Assembly (NCBI GenBank): GCA_000719025.1
Contig: JODP01000004.1
Span: forward strand, 186,001-250,000
Source of the DNA: Kineosporia aurantiaca JCM 3230
GTDB taxonomy: Bacteria > Actinomycetota > Actinomycetes > Actinomycetales > Kineosporiaceae
Direction of reading: 5' to 3'
DNA length: 64,000 bases
Shown: piece after piece, positions 56,210 to 64,000 of the stretch
Layout: each line of letters begins with the position of its first letter
How positions within the stretch are numbered: position 1 is the stretch's first letter
The notes under the pieces: model-generated
Told to the model about the DNA's origin: nothing
The model's database searches: none
Seen by the model: the letters and a program-made list of their open reading frames with translations, nothing else
Position numbers and translations under genes: made by a program

Positions 56210-56308
56210 ATCACCAAGGTATCAATTCAGAGCGGATCGGTCCTTCACCGCGGGTGGGGCCCGGCCGTTGACTGGAGGAGCCCGGTCGCCTTCGCAAAGG
56301 ATTTCCCC

Positions 56309-57193
56309 ATGATCGTCATCACCGCTCCGACCAGCCAGATCGGCTCCCAGGTCGTGCAGGACCTGCTGGCCGCCGGAGCGCCGGTCCGGGTCGTCGTCCG
56401 GGATCCGGCCCGCCTCGCCGAGGACGTGGCCCAACGGGTCGAAGTCGTCGTCGGCTCGCACAGCGACCCCGCGGTCGTGGCCCAGGCGTTCGCCGGGGCC
56501 GACGCCGTGTTCTGGCTGGTCCCGGCCGACCCGCAGGCCGGTTCCGTCGACGAGGCCTACTCCGGTTTCGCCGAGGCCGGCATTGCCGCCTTCACCGAGC
56601 AGAATGTCCGCCGGGTGGTGGGGATCTCGGCGCTGGGCCGGGGAACCGCCGTGGCCGGAAAGGCCGGACACGTCACCGCCACCCTGGCGATGGACGACCG
56701 GATCGCCGCCACCGGCGTCCCCTACCGGGCCCTGACCATGCCCTCTTTCATGGACAACACGCTGCGGCAACTGACCCCGATCACCACCCAGGGCGTGTTC
56801 TACGGCCCCTACCAGCACGATCTGCCGGTCCCCGCGGTCGCCACCCGGGACATCGCCGCGGTGGCCGCCGAGCTCCTGCTCGACGACAGCTGGACCGGAT
56901 ACCAGGAACGTCCCGTGCTCGGCCCGGAAGACCTGACGTACGACCAGATGGCCGCGATCATTGCCGACGCGCTCGGCCGGGACGTGCGATACCAGCAGAT
57001 CCCGGCCGAGGCCTTCCTGGCGAACGCCCTGGCCCGTGGTACTTCTGAGGCCATGGCCCACGGGCTGACCGACATGGCGGTGGCCAAGAACCAGGGCCTC
57101 GACGCGGGAGCCACCCGGACGGCGCAGTTCAGCACCCCCACCACGTTCCGGCAGTGGTGCCTGGACGTGCTGAAGCCCGTCGCCGATGCCTAA
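56309..57193 (+). CDS. NmrA-like atypical SDR, NAD(P)-binding protein
   Basis: A 294-residue atypical short-chain dehydrogenase of the NmrA/quinone oxidoreductase-2 (QorB) type. The Rossmann start IVITAPTSQIGSQVVQDLLA is a variant of GxxGxxG (here A-P-T-S-Q-I-G), and PVRVVVRDPARLAE follows as in nucleotide-binding. Then GADAVFWLVPADP, VRRVVGISALGRG and YRALTMPSFMDNTL. The C-terminal half is the substrate part. AAAGGA lies 8 bases upstream of the ATG at 56309. Members act as redox sensors or reductases for quinones/aldehydes. It is co-directional with the SDR gene 33 bases downstream and divergent from the LysR gene, a common regulator-target arrangement. Confidence 0.85.
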   Translation: MIVITAPTSQIGSQVVQDLLAAGAPVRVVVRDPARLAEDVAQRVEVVVGSHSDPAVVAQAFAGADAVFWLVPADPQAGSVDEAYSGFAEAGIAAFTEQNVRRVVGISALGRGTAVAGKAGHVTATLAMDDRIAATGVPYRALTMPSFMDNTLRQLTPITTQGVFYGPYQHDLPVPAVATRDIAAVAAELLLDDSWTGYQERPVLGPEDLTYDQMAAIIADALGRDVRYQQIPAEAFLANALARGTSEAMAHGLTDMAVAKNQGLDAGATRTAQFSTPTTFRQWCLDVLKPVADA

Positions 57194-57226
57194 ATTATTC
57201 ACTATGGACGCTTTTCAGGAGTTCTC

Positions 57227-57964
57227 GTGACCGTCACCGCATCATTGGCCGACCAGGTCGTCATCGTCACCGGGGCATCGTCCGGGATCGGCGAGGCCAC
57301 CGCCCGCCTGCTGCACGCGGCGGGCGCCCACCCGGTCCTGGCCGCCCGCCGGGCCGACCGGCTGGAAGCACTGAGCAAGGAGCTCGACGGCGCGCTCGCG
57401 GTCCCGACCGACGTGACCGACCCGGAGCAGCTCAAAGCCCTGGCCCAGGCCACGGTCGACCGGCACGGCCGGATCGACGGGCTGGTGAACAACGCCGGGG
57501 CGGGCACCTTCTACAAGATCGACGAGCTCGCGCCGGCCGCGGTCCTGGACCTGCTGAACCTGAACGTGGTCAGTGTGGTGAGCGGGATCCAGGCGGTGCT
57601 GCCCTTCATGCGCAGCGCCGGCCGGGGGCGCATCGTCAACGTCAGTTCGGGATCCACCCGGGCACCGATGGCGGGCAACGCGATCTACCCGGCCACCAAG
57701 ATGGCGGTGAACCGGCTCTCCGAGGTCGCCCGGATGGACCTAGCCGAGGAGAACATCCAGGTCACCCTGCTGCTGCCGTCGATCACGGCGACCGAGTTCG
57801 GTGACGGCGTGTTCCAGGACCGCACGCAGGTCCGGCCCGGCGGGCTGGTACCGCACTCCCCCGAGTACGTCGGCCGGGCCATCCTGCGCGCCTTGCGCAC
57901 CGGTGAGGAGCGGATCGACGTGCCTCACGGGCCGGAGCAGCCCGGCATCTTCGACGCGGACTAA
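57227..57964 (+). CDS. Classical short-chain dehydrogenase/reductase (SDR)
   Basis: A 245-residue SDR with cofactor motif TGASSGIGEATARLL (about residues 16-30), NNAGAG (about 88), catalytic Ser in NVSSGSTRAP and Tyr-x-x-x-Lys in YPATKMAVN. The Arg-rich segment after the first strand (LAARRADRL) suggests NADP preference. CAGGAG lies 5 bases upstream of the GTG at 57227. It follows the NmrA gene and likely shares a transcript under LysR control. The substrate is probably a carbonyl or alcohol. Its end overlaps the convergent giant LuxR gene by 4 bases. Confidence 0.92.
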   Translation: MTVTASLADQVVIVTGASSGIGEATARLLHAAGAHPVLAARRADRLEALSKELDGALAVPTDVTDPEQLKALAQATVDRHGRIDGLVNNAGAGTFYKIDELAPAAVLDLLNLNVVSVVSGIQAVLPFMRSAGRGRIVNVSSGSTRAPMAGNAIYPATKMAVNRLSEVARMDLAEENIQVTLLLPSITATEFGDGVFQDRTQVRPGGLVPHSPEYVGRAILRALRTGEERIDVPHGPEQPGIFDAD

Positions 57965-60876
57965 GCGCGACGGTTCTCGCTCACCGGGCCCGAGGTCACC
58001 TGGGCGCACCAGGCGGCGATCTCGGCCCGGCGGGCGGCCCCGAGCTTGGTCAGGATGTGCTCGACGTGCGCCGAGATCGTCTTCGGGGCCAGCACCAGGC
58101 GCTCGGCGATCTGCCGGTTGGTCAGCCCCTCGGCCACCAGCCGGGCGACCTCGAACTCGCGGGCGGTGAGCGGGTGCCAAGGAACCTCCGGGGCCGGCCC
58201 GGCCTGGCGGTCGACCGCGGCCAGCAGCACGGCCGAACCGGCCTGTTCTGCAGCGGTGCGAACCTCTGCGAGCAGGCGTAAGGCCTCGCCCCGACGCCGC
58301 TGGCGCAGGGCGGCGCGGGCGAGGTCGAGCCGGGCCCAGGAGCCCTCCCAGAAGCGGCCACGAGCCGCCCAGTCCCGCACGGCCGCGGCCAGGAGTTGCG
58401 GCGCTGACTCAAGGTCGCCCTCGGCCAGGCGGAGCAGGCCGTAGGCGTGGGTGAGGGCCGGAAGGGTGCCGGGGACGGCTCGCCCCCTGAGCACCTCACT
58501 CACCCGGCGGAACCAGTCCTCCGCCGCGGCCTGGTCGTTCAGGGCCAGATGGGACCGGACTCCGGTGATCAGGTACGGGTAGAGGTAGGCCGCGTCCTTC
58601 ACCTGGGCCGACGCTTCGTAGCCACGCTCGCTCAGCTCGACGGCCAGGGCGAAGTCGTCGCGGCAGCGGGCCATCTCGGCCAGGCCCCAGAGCGGTGGGG
58701 AGAACCGTTGCAGTTCGGCCATTTCGGTGCCGGTGTGCAGCGCCTCGCCGAGCAGGTTTTCGGCCCGGGCCCAGTCGGCCCGGCCCAGCGCCAGATAGCC
58801 GAGCACGTACTGGGCGGTGATCCGGGTGGTGATGCCGCCGCGGCCGTCGGCCAGGGCCTGTCCGGCTCCGGCCTCGGCCGTGGCCCACTCGCCGGTGGCC
58901 CAGCGGACGTGGGCGAGGTGCGCGGCCAGGTAGTGCCGGTGGTTCCAGAGCTCCACCGCCTCGGCGTAGGCGATACCGGCCTCGAGCCAGTGCCGCGAAC
59001 GGTCGTACTCGACCAGGACCGAGGCGCTGGTGGCGATCATCCGGTAGCCCCGGGCCGCCTCGGCCTCGCGATGCCGCCGCCGGGCCTGGGCGATCGAACT
59101 CTCCAGCAGCTGCCAGCCCTCGTCCGAGCGGCCGGCGAAGACCAGCACCGAGCCGAGCGTCACGGCCGTGTTCAGCGCCGTGTCGTCCTCCGCCGAACTG
59201 CCCTCGCCGACCTCCCCAGCCTCGATCGCCCCGACCCCGATCTGCCCGGCCGCGATTGCCTCGTCCAGCCGGCGGTCCAGCATGTAGGCAGCCGCCAGAG
59301 CCGACCGCAACCCGGCCCGCTTTTGCGGCGCGGCCAGCCCGGCGTCGTCCAAAAGCCTCACGGCCTGCTGCAAACGGGAGACGCGCTCGTTCAGCCCCTC
59401 CCCCAGCAGGTGACCCACCGCCGTCCTGCGCGGAACGATCGCAGCGGCCCCAAGGACGTCCCCCATTGACAGATACAACCCGTAAGCCTGGTCAAAGGCC
59501 TGGGCGGCGGCCAGGTTGTCGTCCACCGCCGACGCCTCATCACCCAGTTCCGCCAAAAGTTCAGCCCGAGAACGGGTATCAAGATCTTTGGGGCAGTTCC
59601 GCAGGGCTCTCCGGTAGAGCTCCAGAGCCTCGCCGTGGGCCGACATCGAACGGGCCTCCTGCGCAGCCTCCCGGGCCTGACCAAACGCCCGGTCCGCCTG
59701 CCCGGCCAGCTCGTAATGCGCGGAGACGACCGCGCTTCGGTGACCTCGCGCAACCGCGGCCTCGGCCACCCGGGCGTGCAGCCGGCGGCGGTCGGGCAGG
59801 TCCGTGTCGGCGTAGAGCGCATCCCGGATCAGTGCGTGGCGGAAGTCGAAGGTGACCTCGTCGGCGCCGGGCAGAACCAGCGAGGCCTCCCGAAGCTCTC
59901 GCAAAGCCGTTGCCACGTCGTCCGGTTCGGAACCGGTGACGTCGGTGAGCAGGTCGAAGTCGAAGGAGCGCCCCAGCACCGCGGCCGCGGTGGCGACGGC
60001 CCGGGCGCGACCGGACAGCGCGCCGAGCCGGCTGAGCAGGGCGTCACCGAGGGTCTCGGGCACGGCGGCGGCCTGCACCTGGGCGCCGGACTGCGGGGTG
60101 AGGGAGCCGTGGTCGAGGCAGGCCAGCAGTTCCTCGACGTGCAGCGGGATCCCGTCGCTGCGCTGGTGGACCGCGCGGATCACCTGGCTGGGGACCACCG
60201 TCCCGGTCACTGCGGCGGCCAGCACCGAGACCTGCTCCAGCGACAGCCGGGGCAGCCGGATCTCCTCGGCCAGACGCTGGGGCAGCAGCCGGGCCCGCAG
60301 CTCCCGCAGCGGACGACCGGGGGCGAGTTCGTCGCTGCGGTAGGCAGCGGCGATCAGCAGCGGGCGGGAACTCAGGCGCGGGGCCAGCCGGGCGAGCACG
60401 TCCAGGCTGACCTGGTCGGCCCAGTGCAGGTCTTCCAGGACGATCAGCCAGGGTCGGGCCGGCCCCGCGGCGGCCAGGAGCGCGGCCACGTCCTGTTCCA
60501 GCCGGCGCCGCCGATGGTGCGCGTCGCCCTCGTCCGCACCCGAATCCGCGCGTACCCGTTCACCGAGTCGTTCGCCCAGGTCACGCTGTTCCTGATCGGG
60601 GGCCGCGCGCAGGTCGGCGGCCAGGTCGAGCAGCAGCCCGGCCGAGGAGGCCGTGTCGGCCGGGAACGCGGCCGCCCGGGCCACGGCGAAGCCCATGGTC
60701 CGGGCCTGGGTGACGACCGAGCGCAGCAGCCGGGTCTTCCCGATCCCCGCCTCCCCCGAGACCAGGAGCAGTTCCCCGCTTCCCTGCTGGGCCTCGGTCA
60801 GCCGACGGCGCACCAGCTGTAGGAACTCGTCCCGCCCGACCAGGACCGGTGAGGCAACCACCCCCGTGCCCGCCAC
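57961..60876 (-). CDS. Large ATP-binding LuxR-family (LAL) regulator
   Basis: A 971-residue regulator of the LAL class. Residues 10-50 carry the AAA/NB domain start and Walker A (GEAGIGKTRLL, about 40-50), Walker B is WLIVLEDLHWAD (near 145-156). A winged region (LRELREASLVLPGADEVTFD) and a long TPR-like helical stretch (about 400-880; RALRNCPKDLDTRSRAELL, AAYMLDRRLDEAIAAG) follow. The C-terminal 65 residues form the LuxR HTH (LTAREFEVARLVAEGLTNRQ, VLAPKTISAHVEHILTKLGA). ATP and a ligand or sugar are thought to trigger DNA binding in the class (MalT is the model). GTG at 60876 with GGGAG 4-5 bases upstream. It is divergent from the nickel-binding gene; the target is unknown. Confidence 0.9.
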   Translation of the reverse strand: MAGTGVVASPVLVGRDEFLQLVRRRLTEAQQGSGELLLVSGEAGIGKTRLLRSVVTQARTMGFAVARAAAFPADTASSAGLLLDLAADLRAAPDQEQRDLGERLGERVRADSGADEGDAHHRRRRLEQDVAALLAAAGPARPWLIVLEDLHWADQVSLDVLARLAPRLSSRPLLIAAAYRSDELAPGRPLRELRARLLPQRLAEEIRLPRLSLEQVSVLAAAVTGTVVPSQVIRAVHQRSDGIPLHVEELLACLDHGSLTPQSGAQVQAAAVPETLGDALLSRLGALSGRARAVATAAAVLGRSFDFDLLTDVTGSEPDDVATALRELREASLVLPGADEVTFDFRHALIRDALYADTDLPDRRRLHARVAEAAVARGHRSAVVSAHYELAGQADRAFGQAREAAQEARSMSAHGEALELYRRALRNCPKDLDTRSRAELLAELGDEASAVDDNLAAAQAFDQAYGLYLSMGDVLGAAAIVPRRTAVGHLLGEGLNERVSRLQQAVRLLDDAGLAAPQKRAGLRSALAAAYMLDRRLDEAIAAGQIGVGAIEAGEVGEGSSAEDDTALNTAVTLGSVLVFAGRSDEGWQLLESSIAQARRRHREAEAARGYRMIATSASVLVEYDRSRHWLEAGIAYAEAVELWNHRHYLAAHLAHVRWATGEWATAEAGAGQALADGRGGITTRITAQYVLGYLALGRADWARAENLLGEALHTGTEMAELQRFSPPLWGLAEMARCRDDFALAVELSERGYEASAQVKDAAYLYPYLITGVRSHLALNDQAAAEDWFRRVSEVLRGRAVPGTLPALTHAYGLLRLAEGDLESAPQLLAAAVRDWAARGRFWEGSWARLDLARAALRQRRRGEALRLLAEVRTAAEQAGSAVLLAAVDRQAGPAPEVPWHPLTAREFEVARLVAEGLTNRQIAERLVLAPKTISAHVEHILTKLGAARRAEIAAWCAQVTSGPVSENRRA

Positions 60877-61049
60877 TCAGCTCCCCCACTGCTCGCCGAC
60901 GTCCCTCATTATTCTCCGCCCGCCACCCTGTTTCCCCCCGCCGCTCTGCCCTTCTGCGCAGACCGGCGGGATAGGTCGTCCGACCGATGAGCGGCACGGG
61001 GTCCCGGATCCAGGCTGGGGACGTCGATCCAGCCCAGAGGAGAAGAGCA

Positions 61050-61301
61050 ATGGCGAAGTTCATGGACGTGCACGACGGGTTCGTCGGGGTGACCCAGGAG
61101 CAGCTCGAGGAGGCCCACCAACGGGACCTGGTCAACGAGGGCGCCGAAGGCGTGCACTTCGAGCGGGCCTGGCTCGACCCGGAATCGGGAAAGGTGTTCT
61201 GCCTCTCCACCGGGCCGTCCAAGGAGGCCGTGGCCCGGGTGCACGACAGGTCCGGGCACCCGACCACGCAGATCTACGAACTGCCGATCGAAGTGGACTG
61301 A
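61050..61301 (+). CDS. SCO4226-type nickel-binding protein (DUF4242)
   Basis: An 83-residue cytosolic protein nearly identical in layout to SCO4226 of Streptomyces: MAKFMDVHDGFVGVTQEQLE, EGVHFERAWLDPESGKVFCL and VARVHDRSGHPTTQIYELP. The ferredoxin-like fold binds nickel in the characterised homologue, and the His residues in VHDGF, VHFERAW and VHDRSGH are available here too. GAGGAG lies 8 bases upstream of the ATG at 61050. It is close to, and divergent from, the giant LuxR gene. It may buffer or deliver nickel; the HupE-like protein in this window is a possible transporter partner but is 15 kb away. Confidence 0.85.
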   Translation: MAKFMDVHDGFVGVTQEQLEEAHQRDLVNEGAEGVHFERAWLDPESGKVFCLSTGPSKEAVARVHDRSGHPTTQIYELPIEVD

Positions 61302-61434
61302 TCTCACAGGAGATTCACAGACAGTTGCCCCAGGCACCTTTTGTCCACGTTCACTCGGCCCGATCTGCCCTGTTAACCCGGGTATCGACGGCCGTTCATG
61401 TACCGACCATTCGTCCTCCATAGCGTCCCGGGAC

Positions 61435-62889
61435 GTGACCTCCACCCTCAACGGCCTCACCGGCCCTCGTACCCGTCGGGCCGGCGTCGCCGTGCTCGCC
61501 GCGGCGTCGCTGGCCCTGGCGGTTCCCGCCACGGCTCACGCCGCCACCACCACCTACCCGAGTGACAGCACCCCGCCGAACCTGGTGAAGCTGCTGGCCG
61601 GTTACAACAGTTACTGGATCTCGGGCGGGACGAACGACCTGCACGGCACCGTGGTCAACTCCAAGGTGCTGGCGCACGACGACCAGCTGGCGGTCTGGAT
61701 CAACCAGAACGCCACCAAGGCGCAGCAGTTCAAGGCGCTGCAGGACGCGGAGTACCAGACCGCCGACAACACCGCCTACGACCAGTCCTACACGGTCTCC
61801 ACGGGTCTGGGCTCCGAACTCGGCGCGCTCTACGTCAAGGGCCGCAACTCCGGCGCCCTGCCGCTGACCAGCGCGCTGATCAACAGCAGCACCGGCACCA
61901 GCGGCGCCTACGTCGGCACCAGCGCGGCCAAGACGGCGTTCAGCCACCCGCGTCCCTACCTGCCGACCGACGCCACCGCGACCGCGGTCACCGGTGACGA
62001 CGCGGCCTGCGCCCCGGCCAAGGTGAACGCCTCCTCGCAGGCCGCCATCCGGGTCGGGAAGTCCTACGCCGACGCGAAGGGCAACCTGAAGATCACCCGG
62101 GTCGCCAAGGTCACCGACACGACGCACCAGTTCTCCGCCAACGACGTCACCCTGGACGCCGGTTACGGCACCGTCGGCATCTGCACCGGCGGTTCCTTCC
62201 CGAGCGGTCACACCACCACCGCGTTCCAGGCCGGCATCACCCTGGCCACGCTGGTTCCCGAGCTCGCGCCCGAGGTCCTGGCCCGTGCCTCGGAGGCCGG
62301 CAACGACCGGATCGTGCTCGGCGTGCACTACCCGCTCGACATCATCGGTGGCCGGATCGACGGCGAGGCCGCCCTGGCCGCCCGTTGGTCGGACGCGAAG
62401 TACCGCACCGAGGTGCTCGAGCCGGCCCGCAAGGAACTGCTGAACTACCTGACCAAGACCAGCGGCAAGACGCTGGCCCAGGTGATCAAGAAGCAGAAGG
62501 CCTACACGTCGAACCCGTACGGCGGCAAGAAGATCCCGGGCGGCACGGCGCAGATCGTCACCAACCGCAAGAGCGCGGTGAAGGTCTACTCCGAGCGGCT
62601 GACCTACGGTTTCGGCCGGAGCGGAACCAAGGGCCTCAAGGCCTCGGTCCCCACCGGCGCCGAGAACCTGCTGATCACCACCTTCCCGAAGCTCACCTCG
62701 GCGCAGCGTAAGAGCGTGCTGGCGCAGACCGAGCTGGCCTCCGGCTACCCGCTGGACCAGAGCCAGGCCGCGAGCGGTTCGTGGGAGCGGCTGAACCTGG
62801 CCGCCGCCATGAGCGCGACCGTCAAGCTCGCGCACGGCAAGGTGACCGTGGTCTCCACGGGCGGCACCGCGAAGGTCATCAAGGGCTGA
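61435..62889 (+). CDS. Secreted PAP2-type (class A acid phosphatase-like) phosphatase
   Basis: A 484-residue exported protein with a Sec signal (RRAGVAVLAAASLALAVPAT then AHA). The PAP2/vanadium-chloroperoxidase signature is present in three parts: K-x6-R-P as KTAFSHPRP, PSGH as GSFPSGHTTTAFQ, and R-x5-H-x3-D as DRIVLGVHYPLDIIGG. So the phosphate-binding and nucleophilic His residues are intact. The C-terminal 150 residues (GKTLAQVIKKQKAYTSNPYG and after) are beyond the core and resemble the C-terminal extension of actinomycete secreted members. It probably removes phosphate from lipid or organic phosphates outside the cell. The GTG at 61435 lacks an SD; TAGCGT at 61421-61426 may be the -10 with a 2-base leader. 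Confidence 0.88.
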   Translation: MTSTLNGLTGPRTRRAGVAVLAAASLALAVPATAHAATTTYPSDSTPPNLVKLLAGYNSYWISGGTNDLHGTVVNSKVLAHDDQLAVWINQNATKAQQFKALQDAEYQTADNTAYDQSYTVSTGLGSELGALYVKGRNSGALPLTSALINSSTGTSGAYVGTSAAKTAFSHPRPYLPTDATATAVTGDDAACAPAKVNASSQAAIRVGKSYADAKGNLKITRVAKVTDTTHQFSANDVTLDAGYGTVGICTGGSFPSGHTTTAFQAGITLATLVPELAPEVLARASEAGNDRIVLGVHYPLDIIGGRIDGEAALAARWSDAKYRTEVLEPARKELLNYLTKTSGKTLAQVIKKQKAYTSNPYGGKKIPGGTAQIVTNRKSAVKVYSERLTYGFGRSGTKGLKASVPTGAENLLITTFPKLTSAQRKSVLAQTELASGYPLDQSQAASGSWERLNLAAAMSATVKLAHGKVTVVSTGGTAKVIKG

Positions 62890-62903
62890 TCCCCGCACCA
62901 CCA

Positions 62904-62938
62904 GAACGGCCCCGGCGGAACCTCCGCCGGGGCCGTTC
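62904..62938. terminator. Strong bidirectional hairpin terminator
   Basis: A perfect 16-bp stem, GAACGGCCCCGGCGGA and TCCGCCGGGGCCGTTC, with a 3-base loop ACC, lies between the PAP2 stop (62889) and the stop of the convergent gene (62951). Confidence 0.85.
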
Positions 62939-62950
62939 CGGTTTGGCCGG

Positions 62951-63706
62951 CTACACGGTCGGATCCCACTCAATGATCCGGGTGAGGACGCTCGGGTCGC
63001 CCTCGACCTTGACCGAGTCCAGCCCCAGACGCCCGTAGAAGAACAGCACCAGATCACTGCCGGTGGCGGTGACCGAGGCATCCGCCGGGGTGGTCGCGGA
63101 CATCTCGACCACCCGGACCCCCTCGCCCGAGAGCGACAGGCGCCACGAACGTCCCTCCTGGGCGTGGTAATCCAGGATCTCCGGCCGGTAGGGCCACGGG
63201 ACGCCGGTCGAACAGACCGTGGAGAGAAAATCGTCAACCCCGTCCAGGGCGATCTCCTGCGGAACGGGCTGCGGCGAGCCGATGGTGAGCTGCGCGTCGT
63301 ATGTGTGCACCGAGATCTCCTGCAGCTGGTGCCGGGCCACCGCGCCGCAGGTCTTCGGGGACTGCGAATCTTCCCACCACACCCAGCATCCGCGGTCCGG
63401 GCCGGCCGCGCGCAGGGCGTCCAGCATCTGCCGGGTCGACTCCGCCAACCAGGCCGCCTGGGCCTCCCGCTCCGGCGCCTCGGCGTCCACCTCGACCCGG
63501 CCCGGGGCCTCCGGACCCGCGGCGACCGTAGCGGCCCAGGAACGACGCCGGTTGCCGATGTGCTGCACCAGATCGAGCAGGGTCCAGTCGGGGCAGGTCG
63601 GCACCTGGACCTCCAGGCTGGGCGCCGAAGTGATCGCCGCCCGGAAAGCAGCCGAGCGCTCGTCGATCAGGCGCAGCCGATCAGAGAAATCCAGAGTGTT
63701 TGCCAC
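62951..63706 (-). CDS. Maleylpyruvate isomerase-family mycothiol-dependent enzyme
   Basis: A DinB-fold protein of about 251 residues. The N-terminal metal/mycothiol domain shows VPTCPDWTLLDLVQHIGNRR, the conserved P-x-C-P-D-W and H-x-G pattern, and later RHQLQEISVHTYDAQL with the His-x3-Glu-x3-His-like spacing of the metal site; the C-terminal part is the SCP2-like/MDMPI domain (ATTPADASVTATGSDLVLFF). The family depends on mycothiol and includes maleylpyruvate isomerase; most copies have no known substrate. The chosen GTG at 63706 starts at VANTLDF; a GTG at 63730 is also possible, with no clear SD for either. It is convergent with PAP2 and upstream of nothing obvious in its pathway. Confidence 0.82.
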   Translation of the reverse strand: MANTLDFSDRLRLIDERSAAFRAAITSAPSLEVQVPTCPDWTLLDLVQHIGNRRRSWAATVAAGPEAPGRVEVDAEAPEREAQAAWLAESTRQMLDALRAAGPDRGCWVWWEDSQSPKTCGAVARHQLQEISVHTYDAQLTIGSPQPVPQEIALDGVDDFLSTVCSTGVPWPYRPEILDYHAQEGRSWRLSLSGEGVRVVEMSATTPADASVTATGSDLVLFFYGRLGLDSVKVEGDPSVLTRIIEWDPTV

Positions 63707-63747
63707 AGGCGCTGTGTAGCACCTTCGCACCGGCCACAGCCAGCCAA

Positions 63748-64000
63748 TTACCGCAGCCGCAGCACGATCTTGCCCCGCCGCGGCCCCTTCGCCTCCACCA
63801 ACTCATGCGCCTCAGAAGCCTTTTCAAGAACGCACACAGCCTGGATCGGAACCCGGAAACGCCCCTGCCGAGCCAGTTCTGCGGCGACCGCGAGACCGTG
63901 TTCGCCGCTGGGCTCGCCGTCCAGACGGCCCATCGAGAGCGCAACCCCCAGCCCCGGCCCGGAGAAATCAGCCAGCGTGAGCACTTTCCCCGGCGCCCCG
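63748..64000 (-). CDS. Zinc-type (quinone oxidoreductase-like) dehydrogenase, C-terminal part
   Basis: The frame is open through the right edge, so only the last about 83 codons are seen. The text GKVLTLADFSGPGLGV, then LAVAAELARQGRFRVPIQAV, VLEKASEAHELVEAKGPRRG and KIVLRLR is the ending of medium-chain dehydrogenase/reductases of the NADP-dependent quinone oxidoreductase type (substrate-binding domain end: A-x-x-A-H-x-L-x-E-x-x-x-x-x-G-K-I-V-L). The catalytic and cofactor domain lie outside the window. It ends 42 bases before the mycothiol-dependent enzyme gene starts, on the same strand. Confidence 0.75.
   Translation of the reverse strand, partial: GAPGKVLTLADFSGPGLGVALSMGRLDGEPSGEHGLAVAAELARQGRFRVPIQAVCVLEKASEAHELVEAKGPRRGKIVLRLR

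Noticed and set aside
56210..56308. LysR T-N11-A dyad in the divergent region
   Set aside because: The AT-rich TATCACC-AAG-GTATC stretch has direct rather than inverted symmetry and no unambiguous T-N11-A palindrome, so no operator is called.
1..64000. tRNA, rRNA, CRISPR arrays, IS elements, integrase or attachment sites
   Set aside because: I read both strands for tRNA-like arms, regularly spaced repeats with unique spacers, transposase motifs and terminal inverted repeats and saw none. Short tandem arrays at 21875, 23511 and 55299 have no spacers.

Overview
The window is GC-rich throughout (visibly about 70 percent), with third codon positions dominated by G and C, many GTG starts and Ala/Arg/Gly-rich proteins. 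This indicates a high-GC actinobacterium. A RamB-type acetate regulator beside isocitrate lyase and malate synthase, a mycothiol-dependent-type enzyme, an SCO4226-like nickel-binding protein, GAF-ANTAR proteins, SARP and large LuxR regulators and ESX-type proteins all fit. The genus cannot be fixed from sequence alone; a Kineosporia-like or Streptomyces-like soil actinomycete is plausible. I see no rRNA, tRNA, CRISPR array, insertion sequence, prophage module or replication origin, so the window reads as chromosomal, largely accessory or niche-adaptive DNA.

Layout. 1-1620: end of a regulator with a BTAD/SARP domain (cut by the left edge) and a secreted ricin-type lectin. 1626-5950: glyoxylate shunt, aceA-aceB, with the divergent ramB-like regulator. 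5937-8848: a two-gene unit of a large secreted protein and a sedolisin lacking a propeptide. 9005-11054: VOC protein, SnoaL-like protein, TetR. 11014-17409: six-gene peptide-type ABC importer operon ending in two isochorismatase-like hydrolases; its binding-protein gene carries a frameshift in the lipobox region. 17542-25111: type VII secretion-like proteins (ART-like protein, truncated EccC-like ATPase), a membrane-anchored B-lectin, short LuxR, DeoR and ECF sigma genes, with two patches of tandem repeats. 25379-28449: Tat-exported DUF1800 (frameshifted) and DUF1501 pair. 28446-30009: PadR and a metallo-beta-lactamase-fold hydrolase sharing a promoter with two copies of one dyad. 30011-37988: DUF6454 protein, pyruvate oxidase, MscS channel, thymidine kinase, two small proteins, a RelA/SpoT homologue. 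38161-41616: tightly overlapped operon of methyltransferase, GCS2-type ligase, CDGSH protein and heme-oxygenase-like diiron oxidase. 41771-45374: TPR protein, two GAF-ANTAR proteins, nucleoside hydrolase. 45387-48013: DUF3500 lipoprotein and HupE-like membrane protein. 48151-55299: holin/phosphatase fusion, UlaG-like hydrolase, DedA, single-domain response regulator, and a SpoIIE phosphatase/STAS/HATPase set. 55343-57964: LysR with divergent NmrA and SDR reductases. 57961-64000: giant LuxR, nickel-binding protein, PAP2 phosphatase, mycothiol-dependent-type enzyme and the end of a zinc-type dehydrogenase.

The most interesting systems are the methyltransferase/ligase/CDGSH/diiron-oxidase operon (a candidate small-molecule or redox pathway), the PadR-MBL promoter with repeated GACTANTAGTC dyads overlapping apparently leaderless start sites, the prodomain-less sedolisin with its co-transcribed partner, and the importer-plus-twin-hydrolase operon. 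Several genes lack a Shine-Dalgarno sequence but have a TANNNT-like hexamer exactly at -12 to -7 of the start codon, which suggests leaderless transcripts. Two 1-nt frameshifts and one gene without a standard start codon may be real lesions or sequence errors. All functions are inferred by reading motifs; no database search was run.
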